Shown: positions 1 to 15,400, counted from the stretch's first letter. The stretch: DNA of 64,000 bases from Rallus limicola (GCA_022605955.1 JAKCOZ010000007.1:35132991-35196990); one strand, 5' to 3'. Translations and numbers: made by a program. Notes: a model not told the origin generated them from the letters alone.

Positions 1-354
1 TTTTGAAATGGTCATTTAGAATGAAGATACATGCAGTAGCCTTGATTCTATTATTACTAAATTTTGAAATGTCTTCATTTTTCTGCATCTTTTGAAGTAT
101 GGCTGGATGACAGGTGCATTTCTAGTACCCAAGAGGCTTGCATATTTTCTCATGTATAACAGTACAATAGCAGTCCTGCTTATTTGACTTCTCAGTCATT
201 TTCAATTACCTTAAACCTGCTGTACTGCTCATAGTAACAAGCAGCTGAATTCAGTGTGTCTTTTTCCTCCTGCTTGTCAGCTACTCACTTCAAATTAAAA
301 TGCTGGAGGTCCTGAAACTTAATTCTAAATTCTGTTGGGTAAATCTCTCTGCAG
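1..354 (+). other. EFR3A intron 1, 3' end
   Basis: AT-rich sequence ending in the exon 2 acceptor. An ATG at 300 is in frame with exon 2 through the acceptor. No repeat was recognised. Confidence 0.8.
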
Positions 355-431
355 GAGTGTGCTGTTGCTGTGCGGCTTTGCGACCTCGCTACAAGCGCCT
401 GGTAGATAATATATTTCCTGAAGATCCGAAA
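355..431 (+). CDS. EFR3A: EFR3A coding exon 2 (palmitoylated N-terminus)
   Basis: Acceptor CTCTCTGCAG precedes the exon and donor GTGAGT follows. The first two bases (GA) complete an arginine codon begun in the upstream exon. The exon encodes the VCCCC cluster and RPRYKR basic patch, then ends at a codon boundary after NIFPEDPK. The cysteines at 360-371 are the expected S-palmitoylation sites, and the basic residues would contact acidic lipid. Confidence 0.95.
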
Positions 432-3400
432 GTGAGTGATGACTTTACATTTTTAAGGGATTGGCATTTAATTTTTTTTTTTTTTATTGCAAGCAACTAA
501 TGTTTTATAATTTATTTTTTTTTCTTGCCTGTTTTCCCATTTTAGAGTAAATTCCTCATCAGCTCTTCATAGCTCTTACAGAGGTTAGCCAAATTTAGCT
601 GGAAATGGACCTCTACAGATCAACTGGATTAATTCCCAGTTAAATTCAATACGCAGGGCTGTGCATATTGAAGAGTAACATTAATATGTTTTGTTCAGAG
701 AAAGAGAGATTTAATTGACCAGGGTATTCTGCAGCAAAGGTAGCACTTAAATGTTTGATGTTTCAAGTAGTTTTAAAGTTATTTTGTTACTATTGCAGGT
801 GTTACCATTTTCTGTTTTTTTCTGCAAGATTTTAATTTTCTAACTTAGGATGTATTGACTGTGTATGTTTTTTATACTTCTGGTGATGTGATCCAAAAGG
901 AGTTTTTGTAGTTGCTTTTTAGTTTCTCCAGATATTCATACACAGTTTGTTCATTTCACTGGAACAGTTTTGGATCTATATTATAACCTTGCTCTTATTT
1001 TGAGTGACAATAACTAACTTCCGTGTTACCATTATTAAACACATATTTAATATAAATAATGTAAATATAAAGAACATAAATATTATTAAATTAAACAATA
1101 GTACTGTTATAATTTTAAAGTTATTACAGCTTAATATAAATAATATGCGTAAATAATACTTTATATGCTTTATTATGTTTCTGCTCCTGTATTTTTTTTA
1201 AAATGTGTTACCAGATGTTATTATCTTGTATTATAGTAGAAGTAAGCACAGCAGTGTTTGTATAAGGTTTTGGCTTACATCTTAAAAGGTACATAAAGCA
1301 ATATGGTCTCATAGATCTATTTGTTTAATACAGGTGTAGAAACACCCAGAATTGCTACAATTGTAGTTTTATAGCTTTAATATCACTCCGTAGCTCTGTA
1401 TTGGCACTTCTTAAGTTTGTGGTTTTGGTAATATTTATTGGCTCACTGCAGGACACAAACCAGTTCATGATGTTTCACTTAGCTACAGGCCTTTTCTAAA
1501 GTGTGAGACTTGCTTGGTAAAATGCATTGATTAATAATGAGTGTATTAGAAGCTTCAAAGTTACTTACTTGAAAAAATAGAATGGTTTTGTGAACTTACA
1601 GAGGAAAAAGAAAGCAACTTTATCCATTTTTACCTGATAGTTATAAAACTCTGACCTCACCTGAGGAGAGCTGTATCAGAGTTCATGTTGGAATGAATAC
1701 GTTAATCTTTATCTTGTTCTAACAGTTACCCTTCAGGTACCCTATATGTTAGCCTTGTCCAACACGTGACATCAAAGAAATAAAATACTTAAATTACAAT
1801 CTAAAATACTTAAACTAAAAAAAAAAATAAATCCCATACTGTACCAGTAGAGGAAAAACTGTGTTTTGGAACTGGTGACACATCTCACTAAATACTTTTT
1901 TTCTTTTTGGGTTACATGTTCCCTTCTCCAGGAGTAAGATGGGAGAAGATAGTTGCTTCATTTATTAAAAAAAATATTTTTATGTTGCTAATTTTTGCAG
2001 CTACTGACAATTTTGCTCAAAAGCAGTGGGAATTTTTTCAGTGGCTTGTTCCCATCTGTGTGCTTCAGATCTTTAAATGTTGAGTTGACAAAAGGAAAAA
2101 CACTTGAAAAGCTTTATATTTATGTTTTCTGTGAACTCTTTTATTTTGTATGCGTATTTTTAGGATGGTCTTGTTAAAGCTGATATGGAGAAGCTGACTT
2201 TCTATGCAGTTTCTGCACCAGAAAAGCTGGATCGAATTGGTGCTTACCTAGCAGAGAGACTGAGCAGAGATGTTGTCAGACATCGCTATGGGTAAGAAAA
2301 TAAGTAACAGCATTAAAAATAGATGCCAGCATGTAGCAGCATTTCATCATGTTTGTTCTGATTAACTTTAGGAGGCCAGACACACACAATCCCTTTCTGA
2401 TGAGTTAATCTTTTTGCTGCCAGGTACCCAGCCAGCCACTCTCACTCTTCCTCAGCCAGATGGAGGAGAAAATAAGATGAAAATCTCATAGGTCGACATA
2501 AAGACAGGGACGTCACTCAGCAATTATCATCATTGGCAAATAAGATTTAACTTTGGGAAGATTTATTTAATTTATTGCCAATTAATAATAGAATAGTGCC
2601 ACGATTTGAGAGACGGACACAGCTTGATGCAAGCCATTGTTGATTTATTGTAGGATAGTGAGAAGTAAAATCAAAGCTAAAAATATCTTCCCTCCTTCCT
2701 AGACTCAACTTCACTCCTGACTCCTTTACCTCCATCCCCACACCAGCACAGGGGGACAGGGAATGGGGATGGCCATCAGCTCATAACATCTTGTATCTGC
2801 CATTCCATCCTACTCACTCTTCCCCAGCTCCAGCATTGGGTCCCTCCCACAGGAGACAGTCCTTCATGAACTGCTCCAGCATGTGTCCTTTCCGTGGCAT
2901 GCAGCCCTTCAGGATGGGGGACTGCTTCAGTGTGAGTCCCCCACAGAGCACAGTTCCTGCCAGACTACCTGCTTTGCCATGGGCTCCTTTCCAGCAGTCT
3001 TTCTATGGGCTGCAGTTCCTTCAGGGCACAGTCAGTCACCTGCTCCTGTGTGGGGTCTTCCACTACCTGCAGTGCAGGTATCTGCTCCTCTGTGGGTGCT
3101 ACCAGTGTTAATGAGGGGCTCAGGTTTTGGCAGTGGTGGATCAGTCTTGCAGATAGCTGGAGCTGGCTCTGTCTGACATAGGGGCAGCTCCTGGTGGCTT
3201 CTTAGAGCCCCCTTGGTACTAAAACCTTGCTGTGTAAACCCAATACACCCTTGAATGTCATTTGGAGCGTTGGGAAGTTGGGCTTTCTTTTCAGCTCTTT
3301 GGGCTAAGTTTTATTTAAATGGGAACTTTAAAACTCTTATCATACTCTAAATCCTATTTGAGCTGGAAATTTTAAAGAGTGTAGAGTCATAAGAGGGAGA

Positions 3401-6400
3401 AGATTTTAAAGAATTCCTAGTTGATCAGTAAAATATTAGTCTAAGAAGTGACAGGAGTTGGAAAAGCAAGGCAATGTCCATCACAGGCCATCACTTTTGG
3501 CTGTCTTGATATCAAAAACTATTTTTATGAATTTATAGAATAGGTGTATGGCCATTCTTTAGGGTAATTTGGTCACAGCTTTCTTTGCTCTTTTTTTCAT
3601 TTACTTAGAGTGTTGCCTGAATGTGCAGAAGTATTGTAAGTTGCTGGCTTTCCTTACTGGGATTTGGATAGACTGGATCTGGATACTAGAAAGCTTGGAT
3701 TGATAATTGAAAATTAAAATTTAATAGGAAAGAAAATGGAACTGTATTTTACTCTGTTACCAAGTATTATGACATCCCTTCTAAAAACACTCAATTCCTC
3801 CTGACCCCAACCCCCGTCTCCCCCCCCCACCCGAAATGTAGGAAGTCCCAATAATATCCATTTTTAGACAGTAGGAAATGTGTGCTTTATTTTCTAATCT
3901 TTGTAGTAATAACAACCTAAATCGAACTAATTGATAAATGTAATGTGTCTTTATGTGAGTCTCTAATTAAATTTCAGGAATGTTTTAATTGCCATGGAAG
4001 CATTGGACCAACTTCTAATGGCTTGCCATTCTCAAAGCATAAAACCATTTGTGGAAAGTTTTCTACATATGGTGGCCAAGCTTCTGGAATCAGGAGAACC
4101 AAAGCTGCAAGTTCTTGGAACTAATTCTGTGAGTAAACATAGATGCTAAATCAAATCAGAATAAATCTTTGCTTACTTGCTATGGGAAAGTCATTTCAGC
4201 AGTCACGAAGAATCTGCCAGTTAACATGAATTGAGAGGATTCTTTACATGGCAGGGTATATACCATTTGGGCCTAAACACAGCAGATACCAGCTGGAGGC
4301 AGGAAAGCTGTTTTCAGTCTCTAAAATTCTGTGACGTCAGGCTCATCCCCTGCAGAAATAACTTCTGGAAGGAACAGGAAAGCTGTTCTGGAAGTTTATA
4401 TTTGAATCTTTAAACAGACGTATGGAGGCTGTTTTGCTGCTCTCTAGCACTGAGGGCAATGGTGTGAGGAGAAAATAATACCCTTCTCTACAGCGCTGAC
4501 ACTACACAGGCAGATTCCTGTTAGCTGAAAAGTAGTCAGGAGGCAAAAGCTTTAGTATTACATTTTCCTAGCTTAAACATTTCAAGATTCAGATCCAGGC
4601 TTGAAGGACATAACTGGAAGTGTCAAAATGAAGATTTGGAGATCTAGTTTCCCAAAAGGAGTGATGGGTACGATCAGTATTACAATTCTGCCATAATTCC
4701 CATTTAACCATTGTATTTTGCAACTGCTGCAACAGGAATCTTAAATACCAGGATTATGGTGTGGACTGTTTTCACTTAGAGTAATTGTTTTCACACCAGT
4801 GGAGAAGTAGTGCTTGCATTTTGTGTACATTGCTATTGTTAGCAGTGTGGGGGTTCTTTGTGGGTTCTGTAGAACTGGGCTTTTTGGCCATGGTTCCTCG
4901 TTGATGAAATTAAATGGAGTTGCAGTTCAGTGAAACAAGGGTGTTGTATAGTGATGCTACTCTTAAAAGGCTGAGAGAGTTGGGCTTGTTCATCCTGGGT
5001 AAGAGGAGGCTCTGAGGAAATCTTATAGCAGCCTTCCAGTATCTGAAGGGGCCTACAAGAAAGCTGGGAAGGGACTTTTTAACGGGGCGTGTAGCACAGG
5101 ATGAGAGGGAAGGGTTTTACACTGGAAGGGGGGAGATTTACATTGGATATTAGGAAGAAATTCTTCACTATGAGGGTGGTGAGACACTGAAGCAGGTTGC
5201 CCAGGGAGATGGTGGATGCCTGCTCCCTTATAGTGTTCAAGGCCAGGTTGGATGGGGCTTTGGGCAACCTGTTTTTGTGAGATGTATCTCTGCCCATGGA
5301 AGGGGGGTTGGAACCTGATTATCTTTGAGAGCCCTTCCAACCCAAACTGTTCTGTGATTCTCCTCTGAAGTAAAACTTCTGGTTATGGTGGAATGCAGAG
5401 AGATCTTGCTGTGATGGAGTGGTGTGTCCCATTGTACCATAAACTAACAGATTAATTTTCCTGAGTGTAATGAGGTATTTAGTTAATAACTTTGAGCCAG
5501 AAACTCCTACTTCTTTTGATTTGTTTGTATAATAATGCCTGGGCAAGACCTCTTAGGGATATTGCTATGGAACTTATTTCCTGGGCTGCCAAATGGCAAG
5601 ACGTACATCACTTCCCAGTTGTTTAAAATCTTTGGTGGCAAACAGTTCCTGCCAGCCTCCACTTCGATTTGCAAGGCACACTTCATTTCCCAACAAATGT
5701 TATTGAACAGAACTCTACCTTATGGTAATCTTTTTGATATCATTGTCGGTTAGCAATGAAGGCTTTTATAATTAGGAGATAATTTGGGTTTGTCTGTTGT
5801 AAGACTCAGTAACAAAAAATAATTAATTTTTATAAACAAGATGTCAAATTCTGTGAGGAAAGTGGTTCTATAATGGGTTTTCAACAGCATTCCAAAAGCT
5901 AATTTTAGCCTAATTATGCTAATTTCCCTCCTAGGTGCCTTTTGTAGTCAAAGGAGACAAAAGGTAGTCTTTATTGCATTGACTCAAGCAATGTATTGGC
6001 ACTGACAGCCTGTGTGTTACTAAGGCCACTGACCTGCTGTGTTATTAAGTTTTGTCAGACATTAAGAAAGTTTATCATCATATTTAGCCTTTTTCAGTTT
6101 TTCATCTTCTCCTGAAGGAAATAAACAAACATCAAGCCCAAAAAAAAGTAAAGATGGTAGAATGACTGAAGAATCTTTGATGTGATTTATTCCACTCTAC
6201 TGCTTCGGAGTGGAAATATGTGTTTTCTGAAAGAGGAGAATAAATGATATGAATTTAATGTCTTTAAAGTGGTGAAAAGTAAAGCAACCTTGGGAAAAGT
6301 TTCCATAATATTTTTTAGGTTAAACTTGGTTTCACACCACTATAAATTTATAGTCTGTGTACCCTTAAAAAAATCTATGGGGTATGATTGTGACTATAAG

Positions 6401-9400
6401 TAAAGCTTGATTATTTTCCATCCCAGAGATGACTTTCAAAGCTTCACTGGGACACAAAGACAGTGCTGTCTTTCACAGAATTACAGAATGTTAGAGGTTG
6501 GAAAGGACTTCAAAAGATCATCTAGTCCAACCCTCTGCCAGAGGGACATCACCTAGATTATAGTCAACTGTCTTACTAGAGTCCTAGGTTTTTCTCAGCC
6601 TCATAAGCAGAAGTTGCTTTAGCTGTGGGGACTTGCTTAGAAGTCAGGGTTTCAAATGAAAAAAATCTGTACTGAATGACTCTGAGTAATTTAAACTTCT
6701 GGAAGGATGTGGCAGCTCCTACTCTCTTCCAAGGTTTTTCTCTTGACTTCCAAATACCTGGATTTGGATGTAGAACTTACTCTAGTTTGGGCTCCATCTT
6801 AAAAAAACAACCAAACAAACAAAATATTCAGGTCTTTGACGTCTAAAATTTTTTGTTGCACTTAAATTTCACATTTTAAGTTGATCAACTTTGAAAAAGC
6901 AAACCAGAAGATTTCTATTTTAGAAAAGCTATTGTTTTTCATTTATGTACTTTTATGACTGATCTTGAGGTTACATATGATTAATTCCTATTACTTTTTA
7001 TATGTTGCAGTTGTAAGTTATGTTAGCTTACCTCCTACAGCAGCAATGATATCTTTTTTTTAAATACATAATTATAAATCTATTTACATAGGCAGACACT
7101 TGAAAACAAGTGAAATTTGATAGTGGATGTGTGGAATTGTTTGGGATTTTTTAAAGTAGCATAGATTTCAAATTGGCAGTGACTATGAAGTACAAAATGT
7201 TTTGGGTTTTCTTGTGTGACTTTGTTGTTTTTTTGAGGGTTTTTTTTTAATCCTGGAAGATATTTTTATTAGCCATGTGCTAGAGTAGCATATGCTGGTG
7301 AGGAAACTGAAAAAAAAAAAAACAAACCATGGTGGGAAAAAGTGAGATTTCCTTGGCTTAAGTAGTACAAAATGTGGAGGCAGACTGCAGTAAGCTTTTG
7401 GTAATACTAAATTTCTTTCTCTAACCATTTTGGAAAATTTCAGTAACCAGGTATCATAAAATCATGGAATGGTACATTTAAAATGTCTCCATCTCTCATG
7501 TACAAGTAATTAAATGTATTGCTTAGATCCATAGTGGTCGTTTTATTATGTATATTTGACTGGAGTACTGTGTCCAGCTTTGGAGCCCTCAGCACAAGAA
7601 GGACATGGACCTGTTGGAGTGTGTCCAGAGGAGGGCCACAAAAATGATCAAAGGGCTGGAGCACCTCTCCTGTGGAGACAGGCTGAGAGAGTTGGGCTTG
7701 TTCAGCCTGGAGAAGAGAAGGCCCCTGGGGGAACCTTATAGCAGCCTTCCAGTGCCTGAAAGGTGCCTCTAAGAAAGCTGGGGAAGAACTGTTCACAAGA
7801 GCATGTAGCAATAGGATGAGGGGTGATGGTTTTAAGCCAGAAGAGGGGAGATTTAACTTGGATGCTAGGAAAAAGCTCTTCAATATGAGCATGGTGCATC
7901 ACTGGAACAGGTTGCCCAGAGAAGTAGTGGAGGCCCCATCCCTGGAGATTCTCAAGTTCAGGCTTGATGAGGCTCTGAGTGACCTGATTTAGTGAAGATG
8001 TCCCTGCTTACTGCAGGGGATGTTGGACTAGATGACCCTTCCAACCTTACACATTCTGTGATACTACTAGAATAGAATGAATTAATTATACTGTTCTTCC
8101 TGGCAAGTCATGAACAGCTGTAAAAATCTTTGAACTTCTGGTTGAAATTCTTGGGGGCAAGAGATTTTTTTAAATATTTTTCAATTTTCTGCCTTGTTTT
8201 TTTAGTGAGGATCCTTGCTTGTTAGTGAACGGGTGATCTAAGCCAATGGCATGCATAATTAAATAAAACCTGCATCTTAAACTGTGTTGACAAAACTCAG
8301 TTGAATAGAGCACATTTTAAGCTAATGAGGAATGTTGATGTGTGAATTCTTCTTTGTATATTGATAGTAAAACATTTTTTTTAATCTGAAAAATAGCATA
8401 TAAGTGTAGAACCCAATATTACCACATCTTAAATTATTTACCACAAATGCTTTCTTTAGTTGATAGGGTGCTTCACTTCAGAAGGGCTCTTTGGAGCAGT
8501 GAAATAATGATACCATCAGTGACAGTGCTGGGCTTCCTCTGCACAAAAAGGTGACAGTTATTGCTAGTTGTCATCATGTGTTATTTAAAAGCAGAGAAGC
8601 AGTATCCCCAGTGGAAAAGTGACCAGTTAGTACCTGATACAGATACAATAATCTTGCTCTTAGTGTTGGCTTTTAAAAACTGTTGGTTTTGTCAGGATTG
8701 AAATGCATGTGTGTGTAAAAAGAGTATAAAATGTCAAGACTGTGAAATTAAGGAATGTCAGAATTCATGTTCCCAGTAGAGTACTCACTCATTTGTTTAA
8801 AGGTACAGAGAGACAAAATTACACAAAGCACACTTTTTCATTCTGTAGGTCATTAAATTATCTTCTAAATTCTTCTAGGATTTCAGTGATGCTAGATAAA
8901 TTGCTTTTCACAGTCCTTTCAGGGTCATTCTCAAATAACTGTTGTTTCCCTCACCTTATGCTTGTGCTCTCTCAGCTTGCTGTTTCATCACCACACTAAC
9001 ATGACCCTATAAGGCAACAGACTATTACTGACTCTTGTCCTGAGTGCTACATGTGCCATTGTGTAACATTTTCATTGAAGTGGCATGAAGTAAGATTGTA
9101 TGAGAAGCTATCCATCCTGTTCTAATGAAACTCAAAATGAGAACTGTCAGGTGACCTTAACTATTAATAACTCAACTAAATCAACAACTTCTGTTGCAAA
9201 ATACATTGTTACTTACTGTGATCATCTTAATATACTGTGTTTGTGAAACCAGTATTTGTCCTTTTTGCATGTTTGAACATGTTCATTGGCACAGGTTGCC
9301 CAGAGAGGTAGTGGAGGCCCCATCCCTGGAGGCGTTCAAGGTCAGGCTTGATGGGGCTGTGAGCTACCTGATCTTAGGGAAGATGCTTACTGCAGGGGGG

Positions 9401-12400
9401 CTTGGGCCAGATCACCTTTAAACGTCCCTTCCAACCTTACACATTCTATGATTCTATGAAGTGCATGTGTAAGTTCACACACTTATCAGTGCTGCACTGT
9501 GTAGTTTATAAGAGTCTTGTTTATAGAATGTTTGGTTTTCATAAGTGATATTTCCTAATAATAAAGTACAGTAGCTTTATCTATAAAAAATGGTGACCAA
9601 CTGTGTCAGCACCCCCTTTCCCTCATCTCAAACAGAAAATTTTAGGCTGTATAAGACAAACTGGGGAGCTCGAATTTAAAAAAAAATAAATTAAATCGTT
9701 CATTTTATTGGTTTCAAAATTAATGGAAATAAGGTACTACCAATATAAGTTCCTTTTTGTTCCTTCTCTATTGTATAAATATAGAAGATGTTTGTAGTGG
9801 TCAAACTTCAGTAATTTACTGGTGGGTGATTTCCAGACATTTACATCCAGAAAAGCTTTGTAAGTATATCCCAGGCAAATGTTTGGATTTTCTAAGAGAC
9901 TCGTCCTTTTTTTTAGGCTGAGTAGGTTTTATATTTGAAGCATGCTTGGAAATTGTTAGGAGTAAAGGATTCTTTATTTAACAACCATTAAGAGCTTCAG
10001 AGTGCCACTGCTAAACAAGGAGAAAGTATAAACTAATGCATACTGTAAAAATTTAAGATTTCTGTAATGAAATAGAATTGTATACTGTACTGAATGACAG
10101 TGCAACTCAAACCAGTGTTAGCACAGTTAGCTTCCCTGTGGCCTAAATGTTCAGTCATCTGAATGTTAATCCTGGAATATGCTTCAGAAATGCTTCGTGT
10201 TCAGTGGGTGAAAGTGTTTAGTTGTACACATGAGAAAAGACTAAATGTTTGCCGTTTTTCTGGACGTTTTTCTGTGTGTGCTGCATTAAGAAGTATAACT
10301 TCTGGGTACTTTCTGCTACAAAGCTGCATCTTGATGTAGGAGAAATGTCCAGACCTGAACAGTCCCTGGCACTTTCTTGACCTAAACTCATCATTTGATC
10401 TTACAAAGCAATTTGTTGGTACAATAAATCTTTCTTCTATTAAAACAGACTTATACTAAATGTTAAATGATCCTGTCAATCAAATACTTTTCCATTTCAG
10501 ATAATATGCTAATATTCAATGCTGGAGGAGTTAATAGTCTCACAGCATCTTCCATTGTGTTTTGTGTTCTTCAAACTTTTTGCTTCCATTCTTTTACATG
10601 CTTTAATGGAAGTTTTTCCAATGAATCAATTGTAGACTTGAACAGCTGAATGTGTGGAAAATACTCAGATTGCATTGTTGTGGTTTTGGGGGTTTCATTT
10701 GGGATTTTTGTTTTGTTTTTACTCCATGGACTTTTAATTATTGAATTATGAGGACTAATTAGGTTCCCGTCTTCAAAAAACTTTAGAAAATCAATTTCTG
10801 TTTTGTAATTGACAATTCCATGAGAAGCCAGTGAGACGTAAGGCATTTAAAGCATATGCCAGGGTCTGTTGGGAAGGGAATGATCACTTTATAACTACTG
10901 AAAAATAAGTATGGTTGCTGTTTGTAGATTGTCTTTCAGAACAACTGGTAGTAGACTATAGAAAATTGTTTTTCAAGCGTCTGTCACTTTCTTATCACTT
11001 GACTATACAGGACATCCTCTACAGAAGGATGTCTAAAATTGACTAGTATTATACAATTTTGCTCTCTTTTCAGTAATGGCTGAGAATAAAGTTTTACAAA
11101 CTCTATAATTTTCAGTGGTGCCTGTAGCTTTCAGTGGGTGAACTGGTAGTGCAGTTGAAAGGGACGTGTTCCACAAAGAGGAAAAAAAGACTAAAGTAAG
11201 AGCAGAAAAAAGTGGTGGGTTATTTTCTGAAATAGACAGCTTTCACTTTGATCTTAACAACCACCTCAAAGCCCCCTCAAATCAGTTTGCTGTGCATTAT
11301 GCTGAAGTTCTTTTGACTTGTCTAGATTCTTATGGGTAATGTGCTGAGGAAAAGCAAGTTCTGCATCTCAGTATACAAGAAATGCCTGAGCCTGTGCTTA
11401 GCAATTGATAGGGAGAATACTGGGGTGGGCAAAAGCAGAAGGATGTTAGTGGGACATTTCTCTGCTTCAGGGCACGGCCAGCACTGTGTTAAACCTTTCC
11501 TGACAAGACATCCTTTTCCTCTGTTCTTCCCGCTTCACTCTGTTTCTGAAATTGTCAGTGATGAAGAATTGAAAAGGTTTTTAGGCAGTCAGCTTGCTTT
11601 AGACAGGGTAATATTTTGATGCTGAACTTAGGTAGACTTTGCTTTGATGTGACCCCGTTACTGCACTTCCAATTACTATTGGACAAAGAAAACCATTTAT
11701 TTATTTTCTTTTTATAGCTGTCTTCTGTACCATTGCAAGATTAGTGTCTTTTAGGCAGCTCCAGATGAGAACTTCATGTCTTTTTGTTGTTTATTTTTTT
11801 TAACAGGTGTTTATCTAAAGCTTTTTTCCTCCTTTGAATAATTGAAGGACTGTATCAGTTAATCACCATCTTCAGCAGTGATGCTTCAAGTGGATGCAGT
11901 AATTCATCTAAGGGCTTATTAGTGCCAATTAGATGGAAAAAAATTCTTCATAGGTGTCACAGTATCACAATGTATTATTTTATTTTTCATGCCTTTGTAA
12001 TGGCACTAATTTTTGTTGAGTTTGCCATTTATTATAAGCCAAAGTTTCTTTTCTGCATTCAGCTCTGACTTCTATTTGTACAGCTGCCTTAAAATGGTAT
12101 TTTGCATTTGTGATTCCTTGACTTTTCAAGTCCTGCTTCCAGTTTGTCGAGTACCTGTGCTTGCAGTTCTGGCCAGCTTAGTGTTCTTTGCAAATCTGAC
12201 GAGCCCACTCTGTCATCTAAGTCTCTAGTAAAAATCAAATACTACTGTACTTCAGTCAGGCCCCTTTCAGGAGTTCACTCAATACATTATTATCGTTTGA
12301 TTTGCAAGTGTTTCAATGTATTTCCAAACCCTTTTCTATCTGTCTTACTGGACTGTTCTTTTGACAGTGTTTTTCTAGCTTTCTTTTGAGAACCTTGTGT

Positions 12401-15400
12401 ATTTTTTTTTTTTTGTCAGCAGCATCACTGAAGTTAAAATACGACAGATGCTGCTTAATCGGAATTCACAAAATCTATTTCCTTGTCATAGGAATAATTT
12501 AGGCTGGGTTGATGTGATTTGTTCTTGACAAATCCATGTTGATTGTTACTTACCCCTCTGTTACTGTGTAGATGTTTGCAAATTGGAATTTTTTTTTTTT
12601 CACTGTCTTTCTGTGAGTGGAATTAAAATTGACTGGGTTATAATTCCCTGACTCATTCTTTTTCCCATACATAAAGATAAGAGAGAATTGACAGAATGCC
12701 TCGAAGTGTCTTTCCCTTGAATTGTGCTTGGACTGCTCTCTACAACTACCTGAAGGGAGGTTGTAGCGAGGTTGGTGTTGGTCTCTTCTCCCAAGAAACA
12801 AGGACAAGAGGAAATAACCTCCTCTGGTGCAACTTGAGACTTAGATTGGGTATTAGGAAAAATGTCTTCACCAGAAGGGTTATCAGCATTGGAACATGCT
12901 GCCTAGGGAAGTGATTGAGTCACCATTCCTGGAGGTATTTAAAACACATGTAGCTGTGGTGCTTGGAGACATTGTTTAGTTGTGGACTTGACAGTGTTAG
13001 GTTAACAGTGGACTTGATCTTTAAGATCTTGATGGTCTTTCTAACCTAAATGATTTCTATGACTCTCTGAATTGGTGACACTCGCTATTCAGGTGTTTAG
13101 ATGTTTCTGTATTGCATAGTATGTTGTATTTCATGTAGTTGCACCCTTTCATAATGATCTATGTGAAGTTCTAGTGGAAAGTCTTTAAAAGAAAACTCTC
13201 CAGTTGGACTTCTTCAGTAAAACTGTCGAATCTGGATTCTTTCCCTAATGCAACATTTTATGTTACTACTTAAATGAAGCTTATTATTTGCTATTTTCTC
13301 TTGGGAAATAGGTATCAAAAGCTATTTTAATGTATTATATTTTACAGTTTGTCAAATTTGCCAACATTGAGGAAGACACACCTTCGTATCACAGACGCTA
13401 TGACTTCTTTGTGTCTAGATTCAGTGCCATGTGTCATTCATGTGATCACGATCCAGAAATACAAACTGAGTAAGTGCCATTCTGTATATACATAACAGAA
13501 AATTGTCTTAATGCTTTGCTATAGCCTCTAACACAGCTTTTATTATGGTATTTAGTGGAACAGTTCATACCATAGGAACAAAATTCAAGTCTGACTTATA
13601 GCACCAATATTGCAAATGTTCAGTGGCTAGAACTCCTAGAATATTTAAGTGGAATTTTACCTGAATAATGCCTGCCAGATTGGATGGATTGTCTCCAGAA
13701 AGGCACTACTTATTACTGTAAATGTGTCTGAGTTGCATAACTCATTTGGGAAATTAATGGGGCTACTTACATGAAATGCAAAAGCATATTTTGAGTCTGC
13801 CATTTGAGAATTACTCATTAAAATGGAATTTTCTTAGATGTCTGCAGTATGATACAATGTGTGAAAGTGAAATGCCTTCATGAATTAGTATTACAAATTC
13901 GACATTATGTAAGTGCCACAATGTTTTTTACTTCAGCTCCCCCTAGTGACATGTTCTTTATTTGAAAAGTTAATCGGTGTTTAAACTCCTGAGCCTGTTA
14001 GTAAAATTAAGGCTTTCCAGAGTATATGATTTGCATCTCTGTTGTACTCATCTTTTCTATTGACCTGCATTAAATTGTTCAGCCAGCTATGAAAAAAATC
14101 CATGTGCTGAACATTATTTGGGCGTCCCGTTGTTCTCTTAGCTGTAATGCATAATGATTTTTCTTAGTTTGCAGTTTGAAAAGTCTGTAAATTGTATTTT
14201 CATAAAGAACGAAACAAAACAACCCACAGCCAAGAAACAAAACAGAAAATTAATTGTTCCCTTGGTATTCTGCCTTAAAAAAAAATAAATAAAAATTATT
14301 GCCATCTTCTAGGGTTTTGCTGTAAACATTTTCTCTAAGAAGGTTACAATTAAACCTGCCTGCTTCTCCTGTGCTTCTCCTGTACTTCTCCCTTGCCCCC
14401 ACCCCTTTTCTTTTAGGAAAATTATTCCAGTGAATGGTTTTATGGGATTAATTATTCCTGAGAATTGGTTGGGGAAAAATTGAAGGGATGGTAAATGGTA
14501 CTTGGGGATGAAAGTGTCAGGTGTCACTAGCAAAGCCAGTGTATCAACTACATCATAACTTAGGCTTCTATCAGGTACAGTGTGTTTACCTGGAGCTGCT
14601 GATGGTCACAAACAGTATTCAGAAATGTGCTGATGAGCTTTTTGGGATTTGGCCTCTTTAGATTTAGTTTCACTAAGCCAGAAATGTTAAACTACTGACT
14701 GTAAAACTTTTCATAAGACATTAGGGTATGAAGCTCAGCTCAGGAATTTTAGTGCTCCTTTCACCTTTATTAGTCCCATGCAAATGAGAGGTAATGCTAG
14801 AATGAACTAGAACACAGAATTAATGAAAAGACTAGTACATACCTGATTTAGCTATCAAATATGATCTACCACCCCTAAGGATACCCCAGAGTAACACATA
14901 TCAAAGCTGTGATTGCTGTTGGAGTAGGAGAACTGTGCTAATCATTTGGTCTTCAAATTGTCAGCCTGCAGTGTTGATGAGTCCTTAGGGAGGAATTTCA
15001 TCCTAGTGACATCAGATAGTATGTGACTTCAACAAATCAACAGTCTTATTCAACATACTCATCGCTGACCTGGACGAGGGCACAGAGTGCACCATCAGCA
15101 AATTTGTTAATGATACAAAACTAGGAGGAGTGGCTGACACACCAGAAGGTTGTGGTGCCATTCAGCAAGATCTTGACCAGCTAGAGAATTGGGTGAAGAG
15201 GAATCAAATGAGATTCAACAGGGGAGGTGCAGAGTCCAGTACCTAGGGAAGAGTAACCACAGGAATCGGTACAAGTTAAGGGTTGACCTGTTGGGGAAGC
15301 ATCTCTGGGGAGAAAGGACCTGGGAGTTCTGGTGTACAACCTCTCCGTGAGTCAGAAATGTTCCCTCATGGACAAGAAGGGCAATGGTATCCTGGGGTGT

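Larger units (their letters stand above)
4129..13347 (+). other. EFR3A intron 4 (9.2 kb)
   Basis: Largest intron of the window. It contains five CR1 fragments, entered separately. Outside them I see AT-rich sequence without recognisable genes. The open frames around 8742-8999, 10571-10846, 11332-11619 and 12013-12389 have no recognisable product. Confidence 0.8.

Noticed and set aside
7440..7892. 150-codon open frame, minus strand
   Set aside because: Mostly antisense to the CR1 at 7557-8072, with no recognisable domain. CR1 3' ends commonly leave such frames open.
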